From positions 372,001 through 436,000 of the forward strand of contig WHVA01000012.1 in the NCBI GenBank assembly GCA_015179125.1: a stretch of 64,000 nt of DNA. Direction: 5' to 3'. This stretch comes from Gautieria morchelliformis. Lineage: Eukaryota > Basidiomycota > Agaricomycetes > Gomphales > Gomphaceae. A program made the translations under genes and the position numbers. Positions 35,368 through 47,379 of the stretch are shown piece by piece. A model generated the notes under the pieces. It was given only the letters and a program-made list of their open reading frames with translations, was not told the DNA's origin and did no database searches. How positions within the stretch are numbered: position 1 is the stretch's first letter; the number at the start of each line of letters is the position of its first letter.

Positions 35368-38109
35368 TTACAAGCGACGGTAGCCGGCACCATAGCTACT
35401 TCCGGAGTAACCGGAATAACCAGAGGCCTTCGGGCTCGCAGCCGCGGGCATTGCGTAACCTCCTGCGGATCCGGAGGACCACGACGATGGACTCGGCATT
35501 GGGGGGGCATAACCACCGTAACCGTTCGAGCTACCGCTGTAACCGTTCGAGCTACCACCGTAGCCGTTCGAGCTACCACTGTAACCGCTCGAGCTCGGGG
35601 GTGTAAGACCCCAAGAAGACTTGCACTGTCATAACATCAGTACTTGACGCCGGCAGACAGTGAGTATACGAACCTTAGATAGACAGCCAGACAAGGCTGT
35701 GGCATCCGCCGTCTCTAGAGCTGTAGAGGTCGCAGTTTCAGTCTGCGTTGCGGTTTCAGTTGCAGTTGCAGTCTGAGTCTGGGTCTGGGTCTGGGTCTGC
35801 TCGTGAGTCTGAACGACGGTGACCGAGTCGGTCTAATCATCAGGCAACGCATTTTAGCATCATGACAGCCAGCAGCTGATACAGAAGACTTACCATGACC
35901 TGTGTCATAGTCTCTTCCACAGTTTTGGTGTTGTCGATGACATTGGTAGACACATAGACGCTAGTGAAAGTTGTGGGTTGAACCTATATGCACAAATCAG
36001 AATCACTAGCATATATGGGTGATGCAACCGACTAACCATCGTTGAGACAACAGTTTTGGTCACAAAGTCCGTCATGACAGAAGTGTCGGTCTTGAAATAG
36101 ATGATTTAACAAACACTGAAGTTCTGACGGCAGAGCAACTTACCTGAGTGGCAGTTACACTCTATCAAAAGATCCACGACAATTAACATCTACTAAATAC
36201 ACAGAACTCGATGAAAAAAAACTCGCACCTGAGTCATCGTCATGACGTCGGTCTATGCAAATCATCAGCCTCAACGCTTATACGTGGCGCACATCAGAAC
36301 ACTCAGGACTCACCATGACCTGGGTCTGTGTGTGCTCGACTGTCTGGGTGTTGTTGATAACCTCAGTCGATACCCAAAGGCTTGTGAACGTCGTTGGCTG
36401 AGTCTGCAAGTAATGGTTAGTCAAACTATCCAAATTTACCACTGCTTCTACTCACCACTGTCACCATATCAGTCACGTGGTCGGTCTGAGTTGCTGTCGC
36501 AGTCTATAAGAATTGTTAGCAAGCATGACATCACCAGAAAGGACGACGGGCATACTTCGGTCGCAGTTACACTCTAGCAAAACGAAATGAAGGTCAGAAC
36601 GACCCAACCGGTATGAGATACCCCGAAAAGCGGGCTTACCTGAGTCTGGGTCATGATGTCGGTCTGCACGTGTGGATTAATCAGAAGTCACCCATATATA
36701 TCCATCAACGACTCACCATAACCTGTGTCTGTGTGTGCTCAAGTGTCTTGGTATTGTCAATAACCTCAGTGGACACCCAAACACTAGTGTACGTGGTCGG
36801 CTGAATCTGCGAGACGAAGGAATGTAAACAAATATATGAAGCATCATTATTCAAGTACGGACGATCGTGGACAGAACGGTCTTGGTGTCAATTTCAGTCA
36901 TGATGTCGGTCTGAGTGGCGGTGTCGGTCTAAGCATAAGTAGTCAGTCATAGTGATCAGGACCAATGGGGGCAAATGAAGTTGCCTTTGTGGCTGTGGCA
37001 GTGAGCGTGTTGGTCTGCGTCATGAGCTCAGTAGCAGTCATAGTGTGTTCAATGCTGATGGTCTCGTTCATGATTTCCGTCGAGACGTATACGCGGGTGG
37101 TGGGCACAAGCTGCAAGTGAATGAGCTATCACGCTTGACGTGTCGGCGTTTTGAATGCAACTAACCTCTGTCGAAGTCTTGAGTTGATCACAAGTGGATT
37201 CAGTATTATAATCGATATGCAACATATATAAATGGGACGCACCATGACCTCAGTCATGGTTGCCGTCATGAAGTCTGTGACTTGCCTACGTACAAGAATC
37301 ATATATATCAAACCTTTGATATCATAAAAGAGAGAATCTTACTGGGTCTGGGTTTGGTATACTGTGACGGTCGTTGGCTGGACTACGGTGGAAGTGTAGA
37401 CCTGCGTCGCCACCTCGGTTTTAGTGACCGTGTAGGGAGGTGCCTGGTAGCATTGCTGCTGTCTAACACACATTCAGAAGGGAGAGCGTGGCGGCGAAAA
37501 TAAGATACATACTGGTCGATGATGATGGTCTGGTAACATCCCCATTCTGTGGAGGAGTACTAGGTGGGCAAGGTCAGCTTGCAAGGAAATTGGGCAACTA
37601 GACTGCATTACCCAAGATTCAACGGAGCACCTGCCATCACTGCCTTTCGAGTAACCGTAACCACAGTCCATGCTCGAATATCCACCGCCAGTGAACTGAG
37701 AGTAGTATGAGGACCCCATGGACGACGAATAGGCGGGGGGAGGAGTGTACTGCGACGGGTTTGCACTGTACACCCCGCTGGGGGCGCTCGTGTACTGAGG
37801 GGGGGCGCCACCATACGAAGACATGCCGTAAGGAGGAGCGGAGCCATAGGGAGGAGCAGAGCCATACGATGCGGATGCAACGGAGCCATACGACGGGGAT
37901 GCAGCGGAGCCATACGATGCGGATGCAGCGGCAGACGATGCTGCAGAAGGGGCTGCAGAGGAGGCTGCGGAAGCCGAGGATGCGGCGGAAGAAGCTGCAG
38001 AGGCGGACGCGGAAGCCATGGAAGGCATGGACATGACCATGGAAGTTCCAATGACCTGCTGGGCAGCAGCCCCACCGGCAAGCAATAGACCAATAGCAAG
38101 AGAAATCAT
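35368..38109 (-). CDS. Secreted Thr/Val-rich repeat protein, many small phase-0 exons
   Basis: Begins with a clear signal peptide (MISLAIGLLLAGGAAAQQ). A Ser/Ala-rich, then Tyr/Pro/Ser-rich region follows (YGSAPPYGSAPPYG), and a Cys-containing block (SSMDCGYGYSKGSDGRC). From about 37440 down to 35700 the gene is an array of small exons coding Thr-rich beta-prone repeats. The main unit reads VQPTTFTSVYVSTNVIDNTK, TVEETMTQVM, and is followed by exons for TDxMTxTQ (24 nt), SVTATQ (18 nt) and a longer Thr exon. Four copies of the main unit are seen, the first diverged. A QTQTQTQTQ stretch and a Gly/Tyr/Ser-rich tail (GYSGSSNGYGGSSNGYSG) end at 35368-35370. This looks like a heavily O-glycosylated cell-wall or adhesin-like protein. 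No GPI-anchor signal is evident. Function unknown. Confidence 0.75.
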
Positions 38110-39558
38110 ATTGTAGGTGAAGGCAAAAGAAGAAGACGAAAGATCGGTTAACAGTTCACTGAAGTTGTAAACGCAAGGTCGAAGAACAAATTGCTAGCGG
38201 TCTACGCTGGTAGTGTCTGAGGGCACTGCCGTCAAGTGAGGGACCGCCCTGCAAAACTGTGAGTACATATAGCGCAAACATTCGGCAAAAAGCCAACCTT
38301 TAAAAAGAGGGGGAGGGGGTTAGAGGGAAGAGGATTAGAGGGAAGGCGAGGGAAGGCGAACGGGAATGTCATGATGCTTTTGGCGAGAGATATAGCCATC
38401 GGAGTCGAAAGTTGTACCACTTGGTCGGCTCCATCAAACCTGCCGCGTGAGTACCGCCACGAACTCTAATTATGCGATGCTGTCATCTATCCGCTCTTAT
38501 ATATATCGGTTCTTCACTCTACAACGTTCTGGCTGGTGATTTCTTTCATGTTTGTGGTCTCGCAGAGTCGAGTCGAGTCGCCCGTCGGAGGCGTGTCATA
38601 AGTTATCGGTTGACCCTGCGGCATGAGCCAGACAGTGACGGGACATCAGGACCCCATGATATCCGACTATTTCGACAGAATATGTCGGTATGAAACAACA
38701 GCGCCTCGAACGGATTGGATCCATCATCTCCCACCCTGCAGCAGGCGCCCTGCTGCGATTCGCCAAGCCCGATCTGTATCAACCAAGGCAGCATCTAGCC
38801 TAGGTGCCTGTGTCGCGCAAGATTTGTTGCGCTCGTCGGGCCTGTCGTGGCTGGCACCTCGACGGTGATCTGCGGCTTAAGACTGTCGGCGACGAGATAG
38901 ATCGAGGGCTAGCCCACTGCTGCCATTCAGCGCTGCTGTCACACCTGGGTACAAATCCGTGAGATCAGGGTTCTGGTATCAAGGGTTACAAACGCAACAA
39001 TTGGGGTCCTGCTGGTGGCGAACAGTCTTCGGCAATCCAATATGGATGTCTATCATGATTGCCTAACCACTGAGTGCTCCGTATTAGTAAGCGCCGCTTC
39101 CAAGGCGACATGTTGACCGCTGGGAACGAGCTGCAGGTGGGGACTGTTTCACTTAGCATACCTGTCTCGACAAAGCAACGTTCGAGACATGCGCATGTTT
39201 CAGTGCTGGCATCCAACTGAAGAATTCGTTTCACCCGCATGCGACAAGGATATTCATCATTCAAATCATAAATACAACGGTCCAGGACCGCCAACAATCT
39301 AAGTGGTAGTATTACTACGACGCCCGAAATCCCCGTGAACATCGAGAAGAATTTTGAGCGCGTTCCGGGCGCTGTAACACAAGTAAATCGAGGTAGGCGA
39401 CCAAGATGCATGCGGACCCACCGGACACGCGATAAATCAGAGTCGCCAGAGGTTAGCATCGTTTCTAGTTGCCTTGGTTGCTCATCCCATGGGTACTGAA
39501 GGCGACTAGGTCGGACGGCAATAAACGGCGAGTCTAAGACGAAACTTACAGGAAGGAA
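38110..39558. other. Intergenic, with purine-rich tract
   Basis: A G/A-rich tract (38300-38362) lies about 200 bases upstream of the Thr-rich gene; on its coding strand it is a C/T-rich element of the kind found in strong fungal promoters. A 157-codon minus-strand frame (38986-39459) has no recognisable motif and is not called. Nothing else is seen. Confidence 0.4.
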
Positions 39559-42401
39559 CTACACGACCCAGAAGATCAGCTGAATATTTCAAATAAACAG
39601 AGTACAGCCAACCCACCTTGTGCAGATACTCGTACGCCACCAAAGTGAAACCGAACTGTGGACTACTCCGTAAAACACGGGCGAGGCCGCCCTTGAAAAG
39701 CGCCTTAGGGCCCTCTTCCCGGTCTTTGTCTTGGGTTAAACGCTATGTACTCGTCAATTCACACTACACACTCACAGATCTTTATGAACGCGTCCCCTAA
39801 ACCCTTGTACGTTGTTTGGCCCTTCCTTGCTTCAACTTGCAAGCGCGTCTTCACCACGTCTGATCGCAGTGTATCATGAAATGGTTATAGGTTGCCCGTT
39901 AGTGTGACCAGAACTGCAACGAGCATTTAGGCTTACCAGCGGGTGTGGTAAGATAGGCTGCTGGCATCCCGCTGAGGAGATTACGTCAAGAATCAAAGTT
40001 GCAACGGTGAGAGTCATATCCAAGCCTCGCCAACAAGCAAAACGCACGCAGCGGCAGCGGACCCCAATGTCTCGAAAAAAGACAGCTTTTTGCCATTGTA
40101 ACCCTCATGGAACAAATCTCGTTTGAGATGCGAGTAGGCTGAGGCGAAGGACTGAGAACATGCCAGAAGAGATAATTGCATACATACGCACCAGGGAAGT
40201 AGATGGCAGAGAAGGGGATATCACGTAGTAGACATGCCGAGGCTCCTCGGTACAATCCCAGCAAACCTAGTTGCTTCACTATATGGATCGCACCCCGTGG
40301 GACAGCACCTTCAGCTTTCGCTGCTTCGCCCTGTACCTGTAATCTGATCTTGCTACGGCCCCAGAGTTCGCATTTAAGATTCGCTGTATAATAGATGATG
40401 GCTCACACAATCTCTAGTGGATTTGTAAAGACCTACGAATGTATGTAAGGACGATGCTAATGGCTAGATATATCAGGGGCGATACGCACCACTTGGCAAC
40501 CTCCTGCAGTACCACCCGCAATTAGCTCCCACATCAGTTTAATTCTACCCGTCTCGGGGTCCATGGCTCTTCCGCGCACAAGATCGTTGACAGTCAACTT
40601 GATGGCTTTCTCAGGAGCGACACCCTGTAGCAACATTGGTATCTCTAGACAGGTTGTCACAAACGTATCTAGGAACGCACCACAAGCTGAGGTCCTAAGC
40701 CACGATAGAAGCCTAACGCCCCTTCATTTCGGAAAACCTTCTTCACGCAGTCCATGCTGTTCACATATAACAACTGGCCAACGACTGTACTGCGTTGATT
40801 CTGCATTCTACAGGCAAGGTTAGGGCATTGAAGCTGACCAAAGGTGACTAGGACAAACCGTGTCTAAAGAAATAAAAACACCGAATAAACTTTGAATGGT
40901 AAGCGAAAGCAACTAGAATTACCTTGACTATTGCACGCGTCAGGCAGAGGATTCCATGCTATATAGAGAACGCCGCTTACCCAGATCTATAGGATAGACA
41001 ATGGTGGCACCAAAGGACCCCGCAAGTCCTCCCAACAGGAAGTTATACGCAGAGTGAGCGAATCCTTGTAAAAACGATGTCACGTCTGCTACGGCCGGTT
41101 TTACTATTTCGTCCGATGGTGTCTTCCAGCGCGGATCGAGGAGCTGTGCGAAATCTAGGAGGGCAAGCCTTCGCGCGCCGCTTCCACGACCGGCAAAGTG
41201 GAAAATTATGGATGCCTCCATGGGACTGAAAATGCCGTAGCGTGTAGAGGAGGCTGCGTGGTTCAAGAAATCTACTTGGTCTATACGGCCATCTTTGGAT
41301 TTTGCCGTGGCCTCACGAATTACTCTGCAAAATGTCAGCTTAAGATTTGATGGAGTCTAGGCACACAAACCGCTCGACCATGTCCATATCTATGTTTAAA
41401 TAGTTGACAGAAGATAAAAACAAGAGTAACTTTGACACTCGTACCTCTAATTACGTTGTGAAATGCAATTACTTCCGAATACGATATACGTCCTCCTGGT
41501 GTTATTGTGCATAAAGTAGGCAATCGTTCAATCACCGCATCCGATAGTTTATGTCCAGCCAATTCCTATGAAAGTAGTCTTACGAGATGTCTGCCTAAAA
41601 GAAATGGAAGGACATACTACAATAATTCGTCGAAATTGCTCAGGACGAATGAAGCCATCCTGATTGTCGTCCAGATATTTGAACGCCTGTCGCAACCGTT
41701 CGCCCTGGAGACCCTTCATGAGTTGCGTAAACTCGTTATCTTAGAGATAGGTCAACCACAGTCTAGTCCAGCTCGGCGAAAAGCACTCACATCCGAGTAC
41801 ATGGGTTCCGTCCTTTTTGCCAAGGTATAATTTCACCCAATCACTGAAATGGCGATCAGATTGCCTTCAGAAAAAACGTCGTCGGAGGCGTACCAGTCAA
41901 AATCAAACGGTATGCTGCCAGGTCCAAGGTTTGCCGAAAATACATTCTTAAATTCGTCGTAAGTTATTGTCCCAGAACCATCTCTGAAGCGAAGACGATG
42001 AGAATTGTATAAGCGGATTCACGTCATGATACTCACATGTCAAAATATTGGAATGCCATCCAGTAATCAGCATCTGGCCGTTTGAGCATGGTCTCAAACA
42101 CGCAGAAATCATCCCAGGAAACAAGCCCGCGCCGAGAGCTATCAGCTACACGGAAGAGTATAGAGTACTGCGCGCGGTCAATTTTATCCAGATCACCCTT
42201 CGGCGCAATCGCATTGACAAATGTATCTTTGTCAAGGTACCTGTTGGCTTTGTTTGTAGCCATCACCGCCGAAAAGAACGTGAAGGCGTACTTTTGTCCA
42301 TTGACCTCCTTCTTGGAGTTTGTTTCAAACGTTCGCCTCCACCGTCTAAGCTCGCTTTCCGGAGCGGCGACTGTCTGCCTTATGGCATTAAGTGCTGACA
42401 T
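39559..42401 (-). CDS. AGC1: Mitochondrial aspartate/glutamate carrier (Agc1/aralar type) with EF-hands
   Basis: Exchanges aspartate and glutamate across the mitochondrial inner membrane as part of the malate-aspartate shuttle, with calcium control through its N-terminus. The first exon ([20 protein letters not shown]) leads into an EF-hand region, with canonical [11 protein letters not shown] near 41950-41990 and [13 protein letters not shown] near 41660. The three carrier repeats show YPIDLVKTRMQ, NPLEIVKIRLQ and [11 protein letters not shown], each with the expected charged residues; [16 protein letters not shown] follows the first. Repeat 1 is joined only if two successive 5-base exons are used (40923-40927 and 40859-40863). 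The end, after LVAYEYLHK, is a short last exon giving LIFWVV and stop at 39559. No sign of inactivation. Confidence 0.95.
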
Positions 42402-44258
42402 GGTCAGGGCCTGGAGAATATCACCGTATCACAACAAGTCTTGACGACTGCGTCTAATGACTGGAAGTAGAGAGATAATTATCTGGGGTATCTCTATAGG
42501 AGAGAGAGGTGCGAGAGGTTGAAAGACAGTAAGAGTTGTGCACAAAGCCGTGACATTAGGCGCGTGTGACGAGGAAAACTGAATCGGAATGTCACGTGCC
42601 AGCGAAACATCCTCTAGTCTTTAGACTGCCGTGCTCTACACTGCACGCTGTCGGACCAGGTGTAAGCGGAATGGTCGGCCATCCGCTCCGCTTCGTTCCG
42701 GCTCGAAGGGAGAAGGACATGCGCGTTATCTGCCCATCTGCTGCGCCCCACACGACCTACAAATAACAAAGTAATTGCCAGAGAAATTGGTTTTTCTAGA
42801 CCATTGGGTATTGGGTGTTGTTCCATCTATGTGCCCTGGAACATTGAAACCTTAATTCGAAGGCTCGCTGGCATGTATAGTTGTGGATTTTGTCTGTTAC
42901 GTAAGGTGCCTGGGCCGCCATTAGGCAATGCGAAGTGAGGGTAACGTCAGCTGTGAAACTAGTTATATATTCGTTACGTGCTCTGCGGACGTGCAGTGTC
43001 AAATGGCAGATAATTCTGATTCGCGTCATCGAACTAGTCTGGCATCATAGAAGAGAACAAGCCCTATGATATTGCCAGTGGCAATGACGCGGGTGGTGAA
43101 CCTGGGGATTGTGGTGAACGCACTTTGGCACTGCAGTTAGACAATGTGAGATACGCTAGTCTGGAGTACAGGTGCGATAGACAGGCACGCGGGAGAGCAC
43201 CCGTGGAAGGTGTGTAAAACGGCGCACGTGGCACCGGAGAGAATATATATAGGACCGGGTGTTTTCAGCATTGGAGCATGCTGTGTGTGATGGTATGGTG
43301 TGAGGAACAGTGAACAAGCTCGAGGTAGGCACTTTGAGGTCGTTCTGTATTGACAGCTGCCAGGAGTCAGGTAGCAAGATCATCCCACTATGGCATACAT
43401 ACATATGATGGCGGGTTTGAGCCTACGCAGCGCGACCATATGGCGCGACGACGAGAGCGAGTTGAACGAGCATACGAGTGTGTGAGGCGCAATATTTGGA
43501 TCAGAGACTAACAGCAACTTGTTCCGAACATACCATGCGATGAAACTGGTTTCTTAGTCGCGCATTTGCAGAGTATTGCTGTCGGCCACTGGTAGCCAAT
43601 AGGGCGAGGGTTCGGTTCGCCGTTGCCTTCGTGGAAGCTCGACATTTCGAAGACTCTCCTTCGCAGTCGGGAAGCACTCAGCTCGGATTACTTGGCACTG
43701 GTATATGGAATCTACCCTGTCATCGATTATCGTAGCGCCAGTCCCGGACTGTGGAGTATCTTTCGACAATGTCGACCCACTGGGCCGAGGGAGAAAGAGA
43801 CATGTATTTACCAGAAGGTGAACTAAGTTCGGAAATATATTGCAGGATATCCTCGAATACAGTATCCACAGAACCCTCCCTCCCACGTCCGAGTCGCGAT
43901 AACCTCGGAGCAGAGCACTGGCAACAACTAGTAGCCGGCATCGCTGACGCCATACCTTCAAAAGTATGTATACCTACTGTATGTATTCCGGGGTTCGGAG
44001 GTGGTTCAACCGGCATCGATGACCCCAGGCACATGCACAATAGGCAGTGGGACAGCCTGGTGCGACTCAATTGCGGTAACGTCTGTAGCTGGCAAACATT
44101 ATACATTCGTCGGAGTCGCAACACACAGCCCGAAGAAAAACTCAAACTCTACTATTTCAATATGCCCATGTTGCACATACAAATGCATGTGCGGTTCAGA
44201 GGGCGGACTTGCGCCTACTTCTGAGTATCCTTGAACCCATCGCACTTGTCCTCTGATC
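42402..44258. other. Intergenic, no gene recognised
   Basis: About 1.9 kb. A strong TATA-like GAATATATATAGGACC (about 43240) is followed on the plus strand by no recognisable coding sequence. Frames of up to 157 codons overlap on both strands near 43550-44220 without conserved motifs. The 3' part should carry the promoter of the transporter at 44259. Confidence 0.4.
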
Positions 44259-46859
44259 ATGTCTCGTGCGACACGACGTGCAGCTGGGGAAGCCGAACGC
44301 GGCCAGCACATGGTAGCTGATGCATCAATCGCTGAGCGAGGTCTGCCTGGGACTGAAACTTCAGGTATTGATGCCACTTTTGTCATTTTCTCTCATTATT
44401 GAAACCATACAAGCAAACTCGACTCAATTGCCCTCTGGCGATGACGATATTAAAACCACCACTCGAACCCAACAGGTCAAGCATTCGAATGCCTATTCTG
44501 ACCCAGGAGATAATTATTGGGATTCTACTGTCAGCACTTTGATTTACTCGCCCCACTGCGTGTGAACCTGACTGTATTACGCTTCTCTAGAGGCAGGGCT
44601 CCTTGGCTTACCTCGAGTTATCAGAAGATGACATTGCAACTGCTATGCATCGAATATCTGAAAAGCCTCCCACAGTTGGTCAGCTTCGCGGTACAAGTTT
44701 GCCTGGAAACAGTATGACCTCGTCCGTCTTCTATGCATTCCCCGCTGGTATGTATTTGGACTTCACAGCATGGCCGGTGGCTCACTAAAATGTCCAATTC
44801 CAGTCACAGCCGCCGCGTCTATTTTTTCTCCCATATCTCTCCTTATTGCATGCCTCATTTTGTTCCTATGGAGGCCCATCTTCCTGGAGCTTGGGTCAGC
44901 GATTCGGTTGAACGGCGGCAACTATGCATATCTTCTCCAGGTCAGTGGAACGACGCTAGGTCTCATTGGCGCTGCCGCGACATTACTTGACTCCGTCGCG
45001 ACATCTACCGAATCGGCGGCAACAGCGGCAAGTTACCTGAGAGGCGAATTTACATCATCCTTGACCGTCTCAGAGGCTTCAATCACTATTGCATTGTTAA
45101 CCGTTCTTGCCATTTTATGTCTCGTCAATGTGAGAAAGAGCAGTACACTGACCTTGTCGTTTTTCTTCATCCATGTCAGTAAATCCCTTGGTAGCTCTGA
45201 GTCAATTTTGACCTTCCGGATTCTCAGCTTCTTACCATGGCGATTCTGATGGTCGCTTCAGTAATAGTTTGGAGTCGACATGGATCTGACACTCTCAGAT
45301 CCAATTGGGACCTTAGGCCGCGAGGAACATCTAACACCGCAAGAGCCATATTCAACGGTATATGCGTAGGTTTCTTGGGTGTCACAGGTTCGTTCCATTT
45401 CGACTCCCATGGCCAGGACTGATATTCCGCCAGGCTTCGAGACCACACCAACCTATATCGAGGCTATCCATCCAGACGCTTATGGACCAGTACTCCGAAA
45501 CATTCTCTTTTGCACCCTCTTTTTGAATGCCCCCTTGATGTTAATGGTCTACGCTGTTCTTCCGGAACAAACCATCAACTCGGGGACAAATATCCTCTCT
45601 ATTCTAGCGGAAACTGTAGCGGGACGATGGCTAAGGATTCTGGTCGTCGTGGATGCCATTCTAGTTCTGGCCGGTGGCGTTATAGATGGGATCTGTTCAG
45701 GATGCGCATTGCTCGACAGGCTCGCAAAGTTAGGAGGGTCATTTTGGTTATTGTGGATGATATTGATTCGGTGTAATTGATGCAGAGATCAAGTATTTTC
45801 CGAGGCGCTATTGAAGACACTACCCGTCACTGGCTCCCAGTATCTCTTGATCATGTTCTGTTTTGCCCTCAACATCCTCCTATATGCAGCTTCTGGGTTC
45901 AGTCTCACGACGATCTCGGCTGTATTTACAGTCACCTTTTTGTCCACCCTTCTAATGGTACGCGCTGAAGGCTTTTAGCCCCTTTTGTTACTTACAGCAA
46001 CGCCCGACTAGTTTGTTTTGAGTGATATACTTCTCAAATTCAACCGCGATAGACTTCCACGCAGCCATAAACCTAGCCTTCTAGCAGTCTTCTTTACCTT
46101 GGCGGTAGTCATCGTGCTCCTAGTTGGTAACATCTTCCCAAAGTCAGTCCCGGCTGGCAGCTGCATGCCTCCCTGGTTGCTGTCACTGACCCGTGATTTT
46201 GCATTGACAGCCCCAAGATTCTGGCCTTATTCGCCATTTATTTCCTTGCAACGCTTCTCCCGCTTCTGGCAACGCAAGCAGAAGATCCAGCAGCCAGGGT
46301 GTTGTTATGGCTCTATTATCAATGCAGGCTACACAAACTGCGCTGGACTGAAGGTTGGGACATGAAAATTATTGATATTGTCAAACGCGCTCGTCGACAT
46401 CCCGTCTGCGTTTGGGTAGGTCGAGGCGATGTGAGTAATTTTATTCCTCGAGCGCTGTTTAGTTCATGGAAAACGACCTTCATCATCAGACTATGAACCT
46501 GATGAACTTCATACTTTATATCCGCAACAACGAAATCACTTCCCACGTCACCTTCGTGCATGCATACCGAGACATAGAATCGATCCCCTCGGAGCTGGCT
46601 CCGAACATCAAGTTATTAGACGAAGCATCGACATTTACTATTGATCTAATGTTCGTTCGTGGAAATTTTGAACCAGCAGTGAGTAGTTGGTGGAAATCTA
46701 TTGCATGAAAGGGGTGACTTACGACTGCCGCAGCTTGTGGAAGCCGTCAGTGCCAAGACGGGTATCCCTCGGAGCAAGATGTTCATGTCCTGCCCAAGCG
46801 AGAGCCATGGATGGGAGATAGGAGATTACCAGGGCGTCCGAGTGGTGACGAAATGTTGA
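44259..46859 (+). CDS. APC-superfamily amino-acid transporter
   Basis: A large multi-spanning permease of the fungal amino-acid/polyamine/organocation superfamily. The cytosolic N-terminus (MSRATRRAAGEAERGQHMVA) leads to YLELSEDDIATAMHRI, then the first helices with the APC glycine-rich strip (FLELGSAIRLNGGNYAYLLQ) and GTTLGLIGAAATLLDSVATS. NTARAIFNGICVGFLGVTG and a middle group of helices (ILFCTLFLNAPLMLMVYAVL) follow, then VIDGICSGCALLDRLAK and further helices to 46290. A soluble C-terminal part of about 150 residues (WDMKIIDIVKRARRHPVCVW to the stop at 46857-46859) goes beyond the transporter core. At least eight introns. Substrate cannot be deduced. Confidence 0.83.
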
Positions 46860-47054
46860 GCATCGGGTGGTATCAGGGCTCGTATGCAGGCGTCGCCCCC
46901 TTGCGGTAGAGGATTCTTTGTGGATGCAAGTCGGACACAGTATATCATCCGTCGAGAAGAGCAGTTGATTGCAGTAACTTTACAAGCGAGAGAGATAATT
47001 CGGGTGTATGCTCTTACAGTAAATCAAGTAATGCATAATTATAGAACAGTCTCG

Positions 47055-47379
47055 TTAGGGAGTCTGAAACTGATACAATATCTTTGTTCCGAGCAACACC
47101 CTGATCTTCACCGACGGTTTGACTCCCTTCGGCTTCAGTGGTGCTGGTCTGGGCATCCTCACCACCGGCCCCTCAGCTCCGCCCCCTGCCTTCTGTTTCC
47201 GCTTCCCATCGGTGAAGCTGCAATGCACTTTCCGCAGGTTGCAGTCCTGACAAGCTGTCTTTGTCCCACAGATGCAGGGCACATTCTGCCTCAGGCAGTT
47301 ACTGCATGGCCAATCCTAAAAAAGTCAAGTCAGAAAGCTGAACCGAGCCGAGATAAATCCTGACCACTCACCTCTTCAT
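47055..47379 (-). pseudogene. Interrupted host gene, 3' piece: Cys-rich zinc-cluster-like end
   Basis: Third and last part of a gene split by two insertions. After an intron (GTGAGT to TTTTTAG, about 47306-47371) the frame reads DWPCSNCLRQNVPC, then CGTKTACQDCNLRKVHC and SFTDGKRKQK, and ends at 47055. The spacing of paired Cys with basic residues recalls fungal zinc-cluster DNA-binding domains, and similar WPCSNCLR proteins recur as repeated families in agaricomycetes. The piece abuts the TTCAT target duplication of the solo LTR. It joins the coiled-coil piece at the GMN-EE junction in frame once the LTR is set aside. Confidence 0.7.

Noticed and set aside
38986..39459. 157-codon minus-strand frame downstream of the carrier gene
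   Set aside because: No recognisable domain, start context or neighbouring splice signals; composition looks like chance.
43554..44224. Overlapping frames of 135-157 codons on both strands
   Set aside because: They overlap one another, none shows conserved motifs, and no promoter-intron pattern supports one of them.
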